64,000 bases of DNA from Burhinus oedicnemus (GCA_008921705.1 VFFE01009205.1:1254521-1318520), one strand, 5' to 3'. Numbered from the stretch's first letter, positions 35,865 through 48,660 are shown. The notes: generated by a model from the sequence alone, not told the origin. A program made the numbers and translations.

Positions 35865-38357
35865 ATAACAGTAATTACCCTAACTGAGAACAAAGCATCA
35901 TCCTCTACCATGCTTCACATGATAAAGCATAAATAAACCAAGACAAACATAAGCGAATACAGAGATAAAATCAGACCTCACATATTGAAACCCTTTTTGC
36001 CACTCAAGGGACCCCTCTTCAGACAGCATTTACATGCATAAGTGTTTATCTCTGTCTCCACTCCCTCCCAGGTGCCCCCTCCCTCTACACACATGATATC
36101 CTCCAGGTTGCTGCCCTTCTCATGGTTTCAGTAGATCAGCTCACACTTCCCCACACCCATGTCAGGATACACCATCCAGTGATGCAACCCACCATCACCA
36201 AATGCCACGGCAAAACCCCAAGCAGAAGTGAGGCAAGGTTTCACTCCCATTATGGGTAGGAAGCCTTCATGCTCAGCCTGGAATGAATTAGGAGCTGCAG
36301 TCTTGAGTGGAGCCTCTATCGGTGAGGGTCTGTGGTGAGATAATGCCCTTAACTTTCAGCCTCCATCACAGGCAACATGCACAGCTTTGAGAGTTTCTCA
36401 CATTACGGTCAGCTGGAAGCTCCCTGCAGCCTCCCGTTGCAATCCCCTGGCATAGAACAGCAAAGAATGTTTTGTGACAGTCTTTCCCATTGCCAGATCC
36501 GTGAGGTACGCCAGCAGGTCTCTCAGCAGCTCCCAGCAGCAGATAGACAATAGATAAACAGATACATAGCTATAAAGAGTAACACAAAGTTTATCTTCTA
36601 CTTTAGGAGCCACTGGCTCACTGGCCAGTAGAGTTATGCAATAACTGACACCCTTTTAAGTTGAAAATTACACAGATGGCATAACCACAAACATAAATAT
36701 GTTCCTATCATATTGAAAATAAGCTTTGCTTTCAATTAAGCAGTTGTTAAAAGTATGTTTCTTTTTAAAGAACTGGCTTATGATATGGGATATTTCTTCC
36801 TTGGCATTTTTAGTACATAGGAGCTTAAATTTAGGTTACAAAACAACCAGCCTGACCTTTTCCCAGAGCTTTAAATCCTAGACAATTTCCATGGCACTCA
36901 GAGGTTGCTCAGTGCTTTTGGAAACTGGACCACTTCTTTGAAATCTTAAGAACCTAACTTCCAGGTTCCGGCCCTGACAATCCTGGACTAATAAGTTTCA
37001 GAAAACAGCAGTTTTCCTTAGTTAAATACAGGCAATTATAGGCAAACCTTACTGGAGTCAGATATATGGTCAAAAGTTTGAAATGTTTTGTGTCAGTAAT
37101 GCTTCAACAAAGTGTATAGGCTGGAAGCACCAGCTATCAGAAAGAGTTTTAAAAAACACAGATCATCTGTTTTTCCATCTCTCCAAATGGAATTCTGAAA
37201 TGTCATCAGTTTAAGGCTTCAGATGAGAAGATATTTTTATCCATTTAAGAAAAAAATCCATTTCCCATGCATTAGATTCATGCGAAACTTTAACGTTAGA
37301 GGATATGTCCATTCTGCTCACGGATATAAATTGTACCCTGACAATCCCAGTGATGGGATTGGAAGTGGGTTGAGCACCACAGCATCTCATAAGACGGTCT
37401 GGCTTCTCAGTGCTATTCCTGCAGATAAGATATAATTCGTGCTCCCCTCAGGCACCAAAGGCAATGTACCAGTGCAATAATCTTCTGAGTATCTCAACAT
37501 TTACAAATAATTGTAAAAACCTGCTAATATGGTTTAGTTCAGCAACTCTTCACAGTGCTGAGTGCTGACAGAAATGTCAACTAAGAGAGTATTAAAGAGC
37601 CTTAAGGATGTCTTGAAGGAGAAGGTTTGTGAAGCAGTTATTCTAAAGAACAAGGCAGCATGTTGAACACTTCATAATTGTGGCCTATCCAGCCCTGTGT
37701 TTTGTTCATAGACCATAAGAAAGCCAATGTTTTGGGGCTTTGTAAAACTCCCTAACAAAGTACAATGGTGAAGTTACAGCACAGTCATAGATGGGTCATT
37801 CACTCATGTTCAAATTCTGTTTCTAAACTGATATTTAGGTTGAATAATGGAAGTGCCAGTGAAATCTGAACAAAGTGACTTTTCATATTTTCTCAATCAC
37901 TTCTGAACACTTCTACAGATATAACCCTGACTAAATAGCTCATCTGAAGTAAGGTATTAATAACAAAGAAATACGGTATGCTTCTGCAGTATTCTTCCTG
38001 TTCTTCCCCGTTCTTCCCATCCTCCATAAATAACATATATTTTCCCTTGTAGCCACAAAATTAGTTGAACTAACACTTATGAGACAGAAGAAGCCAAGGC
38101 ACGGGTATCTTTTAAATGTACTTAATGATAGGGGTAGAGAAAGAACAAGGCAAAATTTCATCAGCATTAATAAAAATGGACTTTCTGATACACTGAGCGA
38201 GCAGTGGCTCTTGAGCTCCAAGCTACATGACCTCATGTCTGCTCCTAACTGCTGGCTCTCAGCAGTCACATGCAAAGCAGGTGGCAGTGACCTTCATTAA
38301 TAAGTTTTTTTGAAAGTTTAAAGGGGTTAGAGAGTCCTGTAGGACAAATTAAAGAGT
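35865..38357. other. Non-coding DNA, nothing recognised
   Basis: No gene is recognised. A C-rich stretch at 36060-36200 has no repeat structure that I can identify. Frames do not exceed 111 codons. Confidence 0.5.
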
Positions 38358-38407
38358 TTGATAGAAATACTTAGAATAGCAGTTGATAGAAGTACTTAGA
38401 ATAGCAG
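38358..38407. repeat. 25-bp tandem duplication
   Basis: The unit at 38358-38382 (beginning TTGATAGAAATACTTAGAAT) is repeated immediately at 38383-38407 with a single A-to-G difference. A clean two-copy tandem duplication of this length suggests a recent replication-slippage or repair event. A 13-nt A run lies about 80 bp downstream at 38490-38502. Confidence 0.93.
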
Positions 38408-39719
38408 TTGTTACAGGGAAGACGGTTTTCCCCAATGGAACGACGAGTGATACTGAAGTCAGAAGTGTTGAGGTTTGCAGAAAAGCAGGAAAAAAAAAAA
38501 AATCCAGATATATTGACTCACATGCCCCCTGTATTAATTGCGCTGAAATTGATGATGTGAAGTGATCAAGGGAATAAAATTTCTGGTGTCAGCTGAGACA
38601 ACATTTTGTCCCATGTCCCTTGCGTCAGAGGCAGGGTGTGCTGTGCCTCCTGATGAAATACAGAGCTCTGGATCTCCACCTCTCTCACCATGCTGAGCTG
38701 CACAGCAGGAAGAAGTTATCTGGTACCAATTCCTGCCAGTGAAATGCTCAGGAAGGCATCCCAGAGCTGGTGCCCACAGAGTCACCATGAAGGCCTGCAA
38801 GTCCCTGCCAGACTCCAAGAGGTATTCAAGATCGTGCCTCAAATTCTCTGTGGCAACAGTCCCAAGACATCTCAGCAGAGAAGCAGTTGTAATTTTTGCA
38901 CTAAGAGAGCAAATTTAAAGCTTCCATTCATTTTACTTTTGAAGTTGGAAAGGCGTTAGGCAATAAATAATTACTAACTTTCTGGTTTGCTACAGATTTC
39001 TTTTGGGTGAGTCTGCCTCTGCCTCAACTATCCCATCCATTAAATGGTGTTACCATTAATTCCATCTTTCTTAAAAGTAAACCTGTAAAAAATGTTAAAC
39101 ACTCAAACAACAAGAAGGAGACATTTAAGTACCAGAGAGAGATGGCAAGCTCATATATTGCTTAAAAGAAACCAGAAAAAGCCATGGTTTTCAGGTTTTT
39201 TTTCTAATTATGGCTGACAATACATTCATCTTCCATAAAAGTGTTGCTTTTAATGCATTAAATTTATCAGGCTTTTTCATATAGTGCATATTTCTGAGAA
39301 AAATGCATGCCTACAACCACAAATGAGAGTCAACTAAGAGACAGTCACCCATATTTTATTCTTCTGGAAGCGGAAAATCCAAGCACATAAATCAAAGTGA
39401 CCTTAAAGCAGTGACCAGCATGCCCTGAGCAGATCAACAGTGGTTTCATTGACCTCCAGACTCATACAGGGTCATATTTTCACACAGATGAACTGGTCTT
39501 GAACTGCTTTGCCATTGCATTGTACACAGAGAGACCCCAGCTGAAATGTGTCTCTGCTTTCTGTTAGGGTAACCTGGATTAATTCCCAAAACAAAAAAAT
39601 CAAACCCACATTCCATTTTAGAAAGTGTTTCTCTGTCCTGCCATTTTTCTGGATCCCTTTCTTCTAATCTTTATTTTCTTAAATACCTTTGCATGAATTT
39701 ACAGTTGATATTCATATTT
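38408..39719. other. Non-coding DNA, nothing recognised
   Basis: No gene is recognised. Frames of up to 102 codons on both strands at 38534-38959 show no known motif. Confidence 0.5.
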
Positions 39720-39796
39720 TAAAGAAAAAAACAAAACAAAACAACAAACAAAAAACCCAACAACCAAAAAAAAAAAAGAACCAACAAAACCAACCT
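39720..39796. repeat. A-rich (CAAA)n-type simple repeat
   Basis: A roughly 75-bp tract of A runs broken by single C or CC, plus a few G. It looks like an interrupted CAAA/CAAAA microsatellite or the decayed A-rich tail of a retroposed element. No element was identified upstream. Confidence 0.85.
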
Positions 39797-40217
39797 TCAG
39801 AATTTGTTAATAAAGCTTATTCTTTGTTTCTGAAGATTTTTCCAGGGCACTTTTTCACGCTTGTGAGATTCAGACCATTCAGTAAGTGTATAAACCCCAG
39901 GCAGCTCGTTTGAAAGCTGTAGACTTTCCTTCTAACAGACATATGCTTAAGCGTCCCTTAGATTACAGTAGTATTTCACAAATGTTAATGTGATTAACCT
40001 TGCAGTTTTCCTGCTTGGCAGGAGGGAGCACTGAGGCACTGACTATAAACAAGAGGCTCAGCCCTCTGCTGAAAGACACCGCAAAACTTAGGTGCCATTA
40101 GAGTTTTCTGAATATACTCGTATGATGTTCAACCAGTGGGTAAGCCTTGTTTGTCTCCCAGCGTCAGATGGCATCAGGCTGGCTTTCAGCACCAGGATGA
40201 ATTTCATCAAAAACAGA
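39797..40217. other. Non-coding DNA, nothing recognised
   Basis: Nothing gene-like is seen. The sequence just before 40218 may hold the degraded 5' part of the following SINE, but I cannot align it by eye. Confidence 0.45.
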
Positions 40218-40316
40218 GTCTGCCATGGCCACACAGAACATCAGTGGCACAGGCAGGAGCTGAATCCAAACCAGCTAGCTCCAACTTCAATGCTTTAATC
40301 ACAAACTCGGCCTCAT
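40218..40316 (+). mobile_element. Probable MIR-type SINE 3' portion
   Basis: MIR elements are ancient tRNA-derived amniote SINEs, present in low numbers in birds. The plus strand has blocks in the MIR order. CCATGGCCACACAGAACATC (40223-40242) corresponds to the CAAGGTCACACAGC core. AGTGGCACAGGCAGGAGCTG (40243-40262) and GAATCCAAACC correspond to the AGTGGCAGAGCCGGGATTCGAACCC region. CAATGCTTTAATCAC is like the terminal GCTCTTAACCAC. Identity is only moderate, as expected for such an old element. The comparison is from memory of the family consensus, so the exact family (MIR, MIR3 or another CORE-SINE) is uncertain. Confidence 0.55.
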
Positions 40317-42472
40317 TTTTATCTTGTAACAGCTCTCTATGCGCTTTTGGGAGTGCTCCCAGGGCGAGATGGAGAAGCAGCAAGCGAAGGCAGGAACAGA
40401 CAGAAATGGGCGGCTGTGCAGGCTAAGTCACCTCCTGGAGAGGTGGGCTCCAGTCCCTACCCTAAGGGTTTTCCATGGATTTTATAAAATAATTATGGCA
40501 GCTTTCAGGGTGACTTCTGTGGCAGAACTGTTAAAAACAGAGGCAAAATTTGCCTCTTTCACAGGCCCACATTTTTGTTTCTAATTTCAGTGCCACCGTT
40601 CATATTAATGACAAATGCACTATGTTTTTGTTGCCTTCTTTTTTGCAGTGGAAGTGATTTCTCTCTGTCAAAATCAATCATCATATCAGTTTTAATCAGA
40701 TAAAGCTTTTGGCTTCTACTATCTAAATTGCCCTTCCCACAGTGCCTAAGACAAGCATCAGTACTCCATCACAAAATAAATGTGTTGATATTTGATAGCT
40801 CATTTGAACACGATGGTATTTACATCTTAGTTGGTTAGATTTTCATTTAACACAAGTTATGGGTTCACATTGAAAATAAAAACAATACTTCTCTGTTCCT
40901 CTTGCCATTCATGTCTACTTTTGTTTCAGCCTAAAATAACACATTGCTGGAGGGTATTTTCTTAACACTACTAAGCTTGAATGCGAGCCCTGTGGAAAAT
41001 GTTTGTGTTGGGCTTGCCATGGTCCAGGCTAATAACAACGTGATGATGTATAGGTGAATTCCTGCTCCTCAAGTCCTCTGTGACATACGGATTAGGCCTG
41101 CCCTTATCTTCTAAGACATCTGGATGAGTGTCTGGGTTTTAATTTCACAATGAAATCACTGGGGACTAGAGTTATGTTATGTGCTTATGAACAAAGTGGA
41201 ATATCCCTGGTAAGGGCAAGAGTGGCTTACCTTAGATAACTCTACTTAAACCAGGGAACATTTGAGAATGTTGAAGAAAGGAAAGAGGTTCCACCAATAA
41301 AAACAAACACAGGCTTAAATTTGTGTTCTGTGTACTAAACATTTTAAAGCTCCTGGAGGTTGAAATATGACCACATGTAAATGGACTGATAAAGCTAAGG
41401 CAACTCTTGAAAGACCAGATCAGGCTTCCCAGGACAACTACCAGCACTAAATCCTAATGGCATGCATAAATCATTTGGAGACAGATTTATTCAGAGGATG
41501 CCACTTTAAAGTCAAAATACTCCGCTTTAATCACCAGAAATAGTATGTGCATGCTAACATTTGCAGAAAATGCTCTAGGGCAACATGAAATTAGTATCCT
41601 AAAATTCCTAAATATATGCTTTTCCTAAAATGAAGATTTTTATCTATTTATGCTGATAAAACTGCCAGAGAAAAAGACCTGTGAAAGCATAAAAGGGTCA
41701 GTCCTGCCTACTACAGCACAGCCATGGACAACACTAAACACATCAAAGTTCATATGATGTTCATGGTTGGGCTCTGACTGTTACAGAGCTGAATAATCAG
41801 CTTGCCAACCCCAAATCCTGTGATCCAGGACTAGTGCAGCTTCCCAACTTCACTGTAGCCCTGAGACTCTATTCCCTTTTCGCAGCCTTTGTAGAAATTT
41901 CCTCCTGCCTCTCAGGCCCTAGTCAAGCTATAATCCCAAGGGTCCAAGCCTGCCTTGCTTACTTGTGCTTATGTTAATGTATGTTTGGTCTGGCCTGCAA
42001 GACAGCCCAGGCTCGGCAACTTGGAGTTGGGCTCTTCCACTGCCCTTATTTAGCACCGCACAGGAGAAACAGGAGGGAATCAGAGTGAAAGCCTGAAAGA
42101 TCCAGGCTTATATTCCAGTACTGGCTGCAAAGCGTTCCCGTCTGCTTGTGCATTTAAGTTGCAGAAGTGATAAACACTCACAATGTGAAAAAATCGAAGA
42201 CGCAAATAATGGCACTGAGAGTAAACCTACCAAAATTCCATTTTGTTTAGCATATTAACTACATGTCTTCTAATATGTTTATTAAGTTAAAAGCAATGCA
42301 GACATATTGAAAGCTTTGTCCTGGTTTGAGGTAACAACGACAAGCTTGTAGTAAACCACAGAGATTAATATACACTTAGGAAGGTTTCAGTTAATACGCT
42401 ATTTTAGTTAATAAATGTGCAACCAGTTATTCCATTTTAAATAAGTAACAATATAACCTGCAGAAGTTGGGC
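40317..42472. other. Non-coding DNA, nothing recognised
   Basis: No gene is recognised. TTTTGTTGCCTTCTTTTTTG followed by CAG ends near 40649 and looks like a 3' splice site, but I could not pair it with a donor defining a believable exon. The rest is AT-rich single-copy-like DNA. Confidence 0.45.
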
Positions 42473-42494
42473 GGGGGGGGGGGGGGGGGGGGGG
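42473..42494. repeat. Poly(G) run, 22 nt
   Basis: An uninterrupted G22 on the plus strand. Long mononucleotide G runs are rare compared with A runs, can form G-quadruplex structures, and are a common site of polymerase slippage and sequencing error. The exact length should be treated as uncertain. Confidence 0.9.
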
Positions 42495-45400
42495 AGGTTT
42501 CCTTAAATATCAATAGGAAATAGAGTAGGTTTTACTGAAAACCATGGAAAAACTTCTATTGACTTTGGTGGGGTCAAGATTTCACCCAATAATTTTTCAT
42601 TTTTCATCACCACAATCAAATAAAACACTTTCTTCCTCCTTACTTATATACTCTACTCACAGTTTCTCTGCCTAGATAGGAAAATATTTTTAAAATTAAG
42701 TGTCTGTGCTGTTCCCATATAGACAAGTTGTTCTATTTAGGCTAATCCAGTCATGAAAAGAGCTAAATGAGGTGTCGAGCTATCTTTTTGATCCTCAATT
42801 TAACAAGAGTTTTAATCAGTAATAGATCTAACATACATGTGACGCTCTGCAAGCAACGCAAGAAAAGCATATCAGTTTCTTTTCTGAGCACTTCACCTGC
42901 TTACTTTGCTTAACAAGAAATCAAAACACAGATCCTGTCTCTAAATCTGTGTGACTGCAGACTACAGACTGCAATATTTCAAGGGGAAAGTGTTAACCTT
43001 GCCCTCAGTGGTGCACCTGGGACACTGGTCCTGGAAAAATGAACATAGGACACAAGACATCATTATATGCCTTTCCTATGCGCTATTCACAGCTGTTTCT
43101 TAACAAAGTGAAATGTCAAATATCCTACCAATGAGTCTCAGGCCAGCTTTGTGAGCATAGATGTCCTTCTTGGCTGGAAAGCTGGTGGGGTTCTTTAGTA
43201 TATGAAATTATATATCACCTTGATCCATTTGAAAGCCACGAGATAAATGGCTAAGATTTATTTTTCTTTTCATTTTGCATGGAGAGCCTACAGGTCTGGG
43301 CAAGGCAGACAACAGCCACTGCGGCTGTAGTCAATCTCATGGAAGTTGTTGCCACCACCAGGCGCCTGCTGAACTCCTCCAGCAGCAGTTACACCTCCGT
43401 ACGGCAGGGTGGAAGGGGACGCTCTCAGCTTCTCAACTTTACAAACGAACATATTAGCTTAAACCACTGGTAAAATGCTGGAGTAGTCTTTCCAGTTATG
43501 CCATAAGGGCAAACAGCTGGGTGGCAGCTGCGTCTCTGCATTGTGCATTTATCAGTGGGAGCTGTTGCCAAATGGAAACTGAGTCAGAGCCCGAAAATCA
43601 GCTCAGAGGTTCTAGTGTGTGGATAGAAGCCAGGTCAAGTGCCTAAAGAGTCTGGGTTGAACCTCACACCTTCTAGAAGGCAGTAGGTTGGTGAGAAGGA
43701 GTTTCCTCATCTTTGGCAAGCTAACAGGTGTGCCTGGGGACGGAGGCAAAGCTCCAGGTTGCCAGAGGAAAGCAGGAAAGCTTCCAAGAGCAAGCAGATT
43801 TGTGTCTCCCATCTCCAAGGACCGTGGGTAGGCTGAGCGACTTTGCTTTCAGTGTTCAAACGAAGGCACAGGCGTTGAGAACAGCAGTGGTACCCCACCC
43901 ACTGAACAGTCTCAGCTTTCCTCCACAAGCACGTGTGGGCCCACCTCAACCACACATCTCTCCTGTTGTTCTGCGGTCACCTGGCATGTCCAGTCTTGCC
44001 AACGTATGTACACCTAGAAGGGCCAATCTTGCAATCGTTTACTCAGGCACATGGGTTGCACACAAGTAATGAGCTGCCTGCATCCTAGCACGTTAGACAA
44101 TATGCTGACAATGTCATAACATTATTTCATCCTTCATAAAAGATAAGACCCAGCCTGTTCTAACCTGCTCAGGTCATTATCTTATTACCACAAGATCCCC
44201 TGTCACTAACCAGTTGAGAGTATGTAAAGCTATAATTTGCACTAAAATGAATTATGTATTGTTTACAGTTTACCATTAAATTACAATGAACAAAAACAAG
44301 CATCTAGGATGTCTCTTTCAAAGTCTTCCAGATGAGTTTAAACATACACAGAAACAAAAGTCTTGATGCAATATCATTAGAAGTAGGCTGGAGCTGGGCT
44401 GTCTGATTTTCACACTAACTTACTTAAAAGCAAGAAGGAAAACAATAAAGATCTTTATATGGGCCATCAAAAAGCCTGACTGCAAGTGGTTCCAATTTGC
44501 TTTAGTAATTAAATCGAAAGGAGTTTAAGGGTTTTTCACCCAGGTCATTTACTACTTTGGAATTTTACTGCTTGCTTTGCAAAGAAAACAAACTGAAATG
44601 AGTCACTAGTGAGTATAAAGAGTGGATGAACACTGCTAAACAAACCAAACAGTGAGCTCAAGTGGATATAGAACCCACAAGTCAGAATTCTAAATATGGA
44701 TCTGAGAATAGTGTAAAAGGATTAGACGTCTTTGTCACATGAAGAGCAAACCCGCATGCCAGCATGCCTTTCCAGTGCAAGAAGCCACTGATCAAAGTAA
44801 CATCTACCAGTTTGTAAATATGCTAATCTTCATGTTTACACAAAAGTGTCAGCACTTGCTTTACATCACAAAGAGCCTCATACAGTTGAAGATTAATTAC
44901 TTCCAACACTGAGATAGTGTGTAAGTACTGGTTTCACCAGAACCCTACCTTTTGCTGTATTTGCACAGCTCAGCAGAGGTGTATGTTGGTAAGACAGATA
45001 ATTCAGGGACACTTACAAAGTGTCAAATATCTCCAGCTTCATACAGATACATAGACTTTTGACAGGTATTTTTTGGTGATTTTGTGGAGCAGGGATTAGG
45101 CAGGTTTAGGGTCCATGTTCTAAGTGCTGGATGGAAAAATATTTTTGCCTTTTTGTATGAATTTTTAACTCTGAATAGCACTATCTCCCCTAAACCTGAT
45201 TCGTGCCTTCAGCTTTTACACTTACATGTGATTACAAAACATTAAAAGATAATTTTTCCACTCGTTGGTTTAATATCACTTTCCTGCATTAGAATGGCTT
45301 AGAGCCACCTCACAGTCTATCGGGCTCTTGACAGTTTCCGTATCGGCTTGCTGAACGCCCTGTTCTAACTCCTGTCTAGAGAAGGATAAAAACTATGCCA

Positions 45401-45856
45401 GGGACACACAAGCACATCATTTTCTAATTGTGACTTTCAGGAACCTTAAACTATGCTATAAAACAGGGAGAACGGTTACAATGTGTGTCGAAACCGAGAG
45501 ATCTGTAGCTACTGTTGCATTGTAGCAACAGGGAATGACAATAAGATGAAGCCAAGGTAAGACTGGATTTCCAAGGTTCAGGTGCTTAAGTCATGGCTTG
45601 CACTATCTCTTTAAAAGATATTTTACATTTTCATTTCCATTAATGTGCACCCCCTGCAAAAAAAAATGATGGCAGTTCTAATACTAAAGGGCCACCAGCA
45701 ATAATTAAAACAAATAGAGGGATTGCTTTCAAGTGGGAAGTCTCAATTCTCTTCACCTCTCCCTCTCTGTTAGTGCTCAGCACAATGACTGCCACAAGAA
45801 CGTCACCACTTGCCAATAAATACTATCACATTTGTTTCCTATTCTAAGCTAAGGGG
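42495..45856. other. Non-coding DNA with a possible fossil repeat motif
   Basis: No gene is recognised. ATTGACTTTGGTGG at 42558-42571, followed by GGTCAAGATTTCACCC, resembles a motif seen elsewhere in the window. Frames of 113 codons or fewer around 43600-44070 conflict across strands. A perfect 7-bp hairpin, CTGTTGC/GCAACAG, at 45512-45531 is too small for an RNA gene call. Confidence 0.45.
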
Positions 45857-45874
45857 AAAAAAAAAAAAAAAAAA
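45857..45874. repeat. Poly(A) run, 18 nt
   Basis: Eighteen A residues, followed by a GTGGGATGTGGGATGTTGG near-repeat. It is a mononucleotide microsatellite. I identified no processed gene or SINE body upstream. Confidence 0.85.
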
Positions 45875-46419
45875 GTGGGATGTGGGATGTTGGCAAATGC
45901 TAGCATTACAAGATTGCCAGAGTAAACACGAGTGAATAGATGACGGTAATTTGGGGATTTAAAGAAAAGAGAATCAAAGGCAATGTTTAGAAAGTGAGAA
46001 AGAAATGGCTTCCATGTGAAACACCAAACTGGAGTAGAAACACTTCCATATTAAATACTCAATGATGTGTTTCACAGGAGTACTTGCTGTGCAAGTCAGC
46101 CAGTCTTGCATTTCCTCTTTCTTCTGCATGCAACAAGATGGCATTGGCACCGGGAGGTGCTCTCAAAGCAAAGGGGCTGACAGCAGCCAGGCAAGATGGA
46201 CAAGGTGACGCATGGGCCGCTCTGTCCCCAGTCCCCGTCCCCATGAAGGCAGCTCAGAGCTGGCAGACCCCAGCGTGGGCAGCTGCACTGGCAGCGAGGG
46301 CTGCAGGCAGCGCCGTGCCGGGTCGGTGCACATGGCAGCAACAACGTGCGGAGCGGACACCGAGGCTGGTGTGGTTAAATCAACACGCTCCATCTCACGT
46401 TTGCACAGGGCAACACAAT
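45875..46419. other. Non-coding DNA including a CpG-containing GC-rich patch
   Basis: The stretch at about 46140-46370 is GC-rich with several CpGs (AGCGCCGTGCCGGGTCGG at 46309-46326). Because stops are rare in such DNA, frames of 72 to 117 codons occur on both strands at once, in several phases. That argues against any one of them being real. It could be another small CpG patch. Confidence 0.45.
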
Positions 46420-46880
46420 CATCAGATTAATTACTAATTACAGTAGATTGCTCGTAAGTAGGTTCACAGCAATAATAGTAATAAAAAGACTAAAAGAAGC
46501 ATTATTAGCATAGTTAATTATATGACCATTGGCAAGATTATTGATGGAGATACAAAATGCTGTTAAACAAGAAAGAGATGTTTGACATTGCTTAAGAGAA
46601 GCTTCGTTATTGCTTCATATCTTTTTGGATTTTTCTAATCACCTCATCTGTGTTCCAAAAGTGCAAAAAAACAGTAATTATCTCTGTTTGATCTTTGACT
46701 AACAATTGTTTATGAATCTAATGGAACAATAGTGTTTCTAAAATGTAAGTAAACCCAATAATCTTTATCAGCATAAAACCTTCAGCCACACTGGACTAGG
46801 TTATGGGAATCTGTCATGTGATGAAAGCAGACAATAGTAATTTATTGGTTTAGTCATAATCCTTTCAGTAGTCCAGATTG
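46420..46880. promoter_or_regulatory. Candidate AT-rich regulatory element
   Basis: It immediately follows the GC-rich patch. The segment begins with overlapping homeodomain cores (TCAGATTAATTACTAATTAC at 46421-46440), continues with TTATTAGCATAGTTAATTAT, and includes GTAATTTATTGG near 46837. It is unique and carries no frames. A GC-rich patch next to a TAAT-dense AT-rich block is a common enhancer arrangement. This is inference. Confidence 0.28.
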
Positions 46881-48429
46881 CTGTTGCAAATTTGTTAAAA
46901 ATCTGCTACCATTCACTGAGCAACAGTACAACACCTGAAGCAATAACATGGGTGGGGAATGTAAACCAGCGCTCGGATATTCATGTGTGGCATGAGTTAG
47001 ACAAGGCCACAGAAAAGGAGCTGAGAACAATGTTGCACAAACCAGAGGGAGATTCCTGTCCTCCCACAGTGTATATACAATTTAATCTCCAAACAGAGAT
47101 TCAGTTTAGCTTTGCAAATGCTTCAGAAGTATGAAAAACTCAGCAGTTAGTTCTTATCCTTTACAGAGTGGCCACATGCTCCTGTGGAAGACCTACTGCA
47201 AGGAGACACCATCTACACAAAACCACACTCCCATTTGAAAAGTGTTTACATTAATATACACTATTTTCTCTTTAATTTTTCTTTATTATGTGCACTTGGC
47301 AATACATAGCTCACTGTTCAGTTAGCCAGTTGGCCCATTGTCCAACATGGCAACTTCAAGAATAAATATTAATATTTTTAATCATCTAGTTTGGCAAAGG
47401 ACCTGAGGAGCAGCTGCTGGATGTATGGCTACCTTTAATTCATGTTCTGAAATAGGCTGGACTTGACTGCCCCCCTTTAAAAATATCTTAGAAGGCAAAC
47501 CCCTGTTGGAGTCTAACTTTGGCAGCAGATACAATTACAGACGCTCATTGAAAGGGAGACAGAATTGTGACCAAGTGATATAAATCTGTTTTCAGAGCAA
47601 CACTCCGCAAACAAACAATCCTCTCAAGCACTTCAAGGAAACACAGCACAGTACAAATGGTTGTATTAGCGCACGTTTCCCCCAACATTGTATTTTGGTT
47701 ATGTCCTGATCACTTAATGCTAGTCGTCACATTTTATGAACCTCGCCCATGAAAACTAGCATGCAAACTGAAATTCAGGACTCCTGACCTTTAACACAAA
47801 ATGGCCATAGGTGTCCCCACAGCTGTTAAATAAACCTATGTTTATGGAGTCATAAATGTAGTGCAGGTGAGGTTTCCAGTGATGTAATAACAACTTCCAT
47901 CGCTGCGCAGTTTGTCATTTATACAGCAGTGTACCATCATCAGTGAATATTGTTTTACAATAACAGCACAGGTTCCTTGGATTAAATCAGTCTTTCTTCA
48001 TTTATGAGTCATTCGACCTTTAACCTTCCAGAGGAAGATCAAACCACTTCTGAAGGCCCCACTCTTTTAACTGAGGAGCACAACAGTTGGTTAGATAACT
48101 AAGGAGGTTGGTATGTGCCCCCAGGGTTTCACAAACAACTGTCCTAGATCTTTTATAAGATAATCTTAACATAATCATGTAGCCACAAATTGTCGTGTAA
48201 ATTCCCAATTAAAAACACCAAATAGGAGCTGTAAATCATGACACAACTGCCACCTTTTCAGGACTGAAATACAGTTTGAAAAGCAGTAGAGAAGCTCTTG
48301 TTTGTGCTTGTTCCAGCACTCAACAAGCCAACAGCAAAACAGTCCATTTGATTTACAAGTAAGCGACAAAGTGACAGGATGACAGAAACTGCTCAAAATT
48401 TATCCTAAGCAATGTACAAAACTGCTCCA
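46881..48429. other. Non-coding AT-rich DNA, nothing recognised
   Basis: No gene is recognised. Sequence at 47690-48050 is unique and AT-rich with no simple repeats, so a conserved element is possible, but I see no distinguishing motif cluster. Confidence 0.45.
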
Positions 48430-48660
48430 TCCTCCATTCAGGACTATGCGTGCAAAAACGAGCCTTTGTGTTGGCATGTTTCCACAGCCTCTCCTTGTCC
48501 CAATTTACATTAAATTGTAACACACTCCTGTTGGAAGTACTGATGGCAATTTGGGCGGTGGGAGGAGATTTTGTTTTAAAAAATGGCAGCTTAATTACAA
48601 TGCAAAACGTTAAACAAATAAATAGTCATTAAAGCCCTTGATTCACGGCTGATTGGCTTC
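48430..48660. promoter_or_regulatory. Candidate regulatory element with octamer-like motif
   Basis: Unique sequence with TTAATTACAATGCAAAACG at about 48591-48609, which joins a TAATTA core to an ATGCAAAA near-octamer (the POU-class site is ATGCAAAT). TTAAACAAATAAA is forkhead-like and TCATTAAAG follows. It resembles developmental enhancer sequence, but no conservation evidence is available. Confidence 0.25.

Noticed and set aside
40620..40660. Splice-acceptor-like pyrimidine tract ending in CAG near 40649
   Set aside because: No matching donor at exon distance and no coding potential downstream.
45512..45531. Perfect 7-bp stem hairpin
   Set aside because: Expected by chance in a window of this size; no extended precursor fold.
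46059..46437. Cluster of 61- to 117-codon frames on both strands
   Set aside because: Several mutually exclusive phases are open at once because the patch is GC-rich; no single frame stands out.
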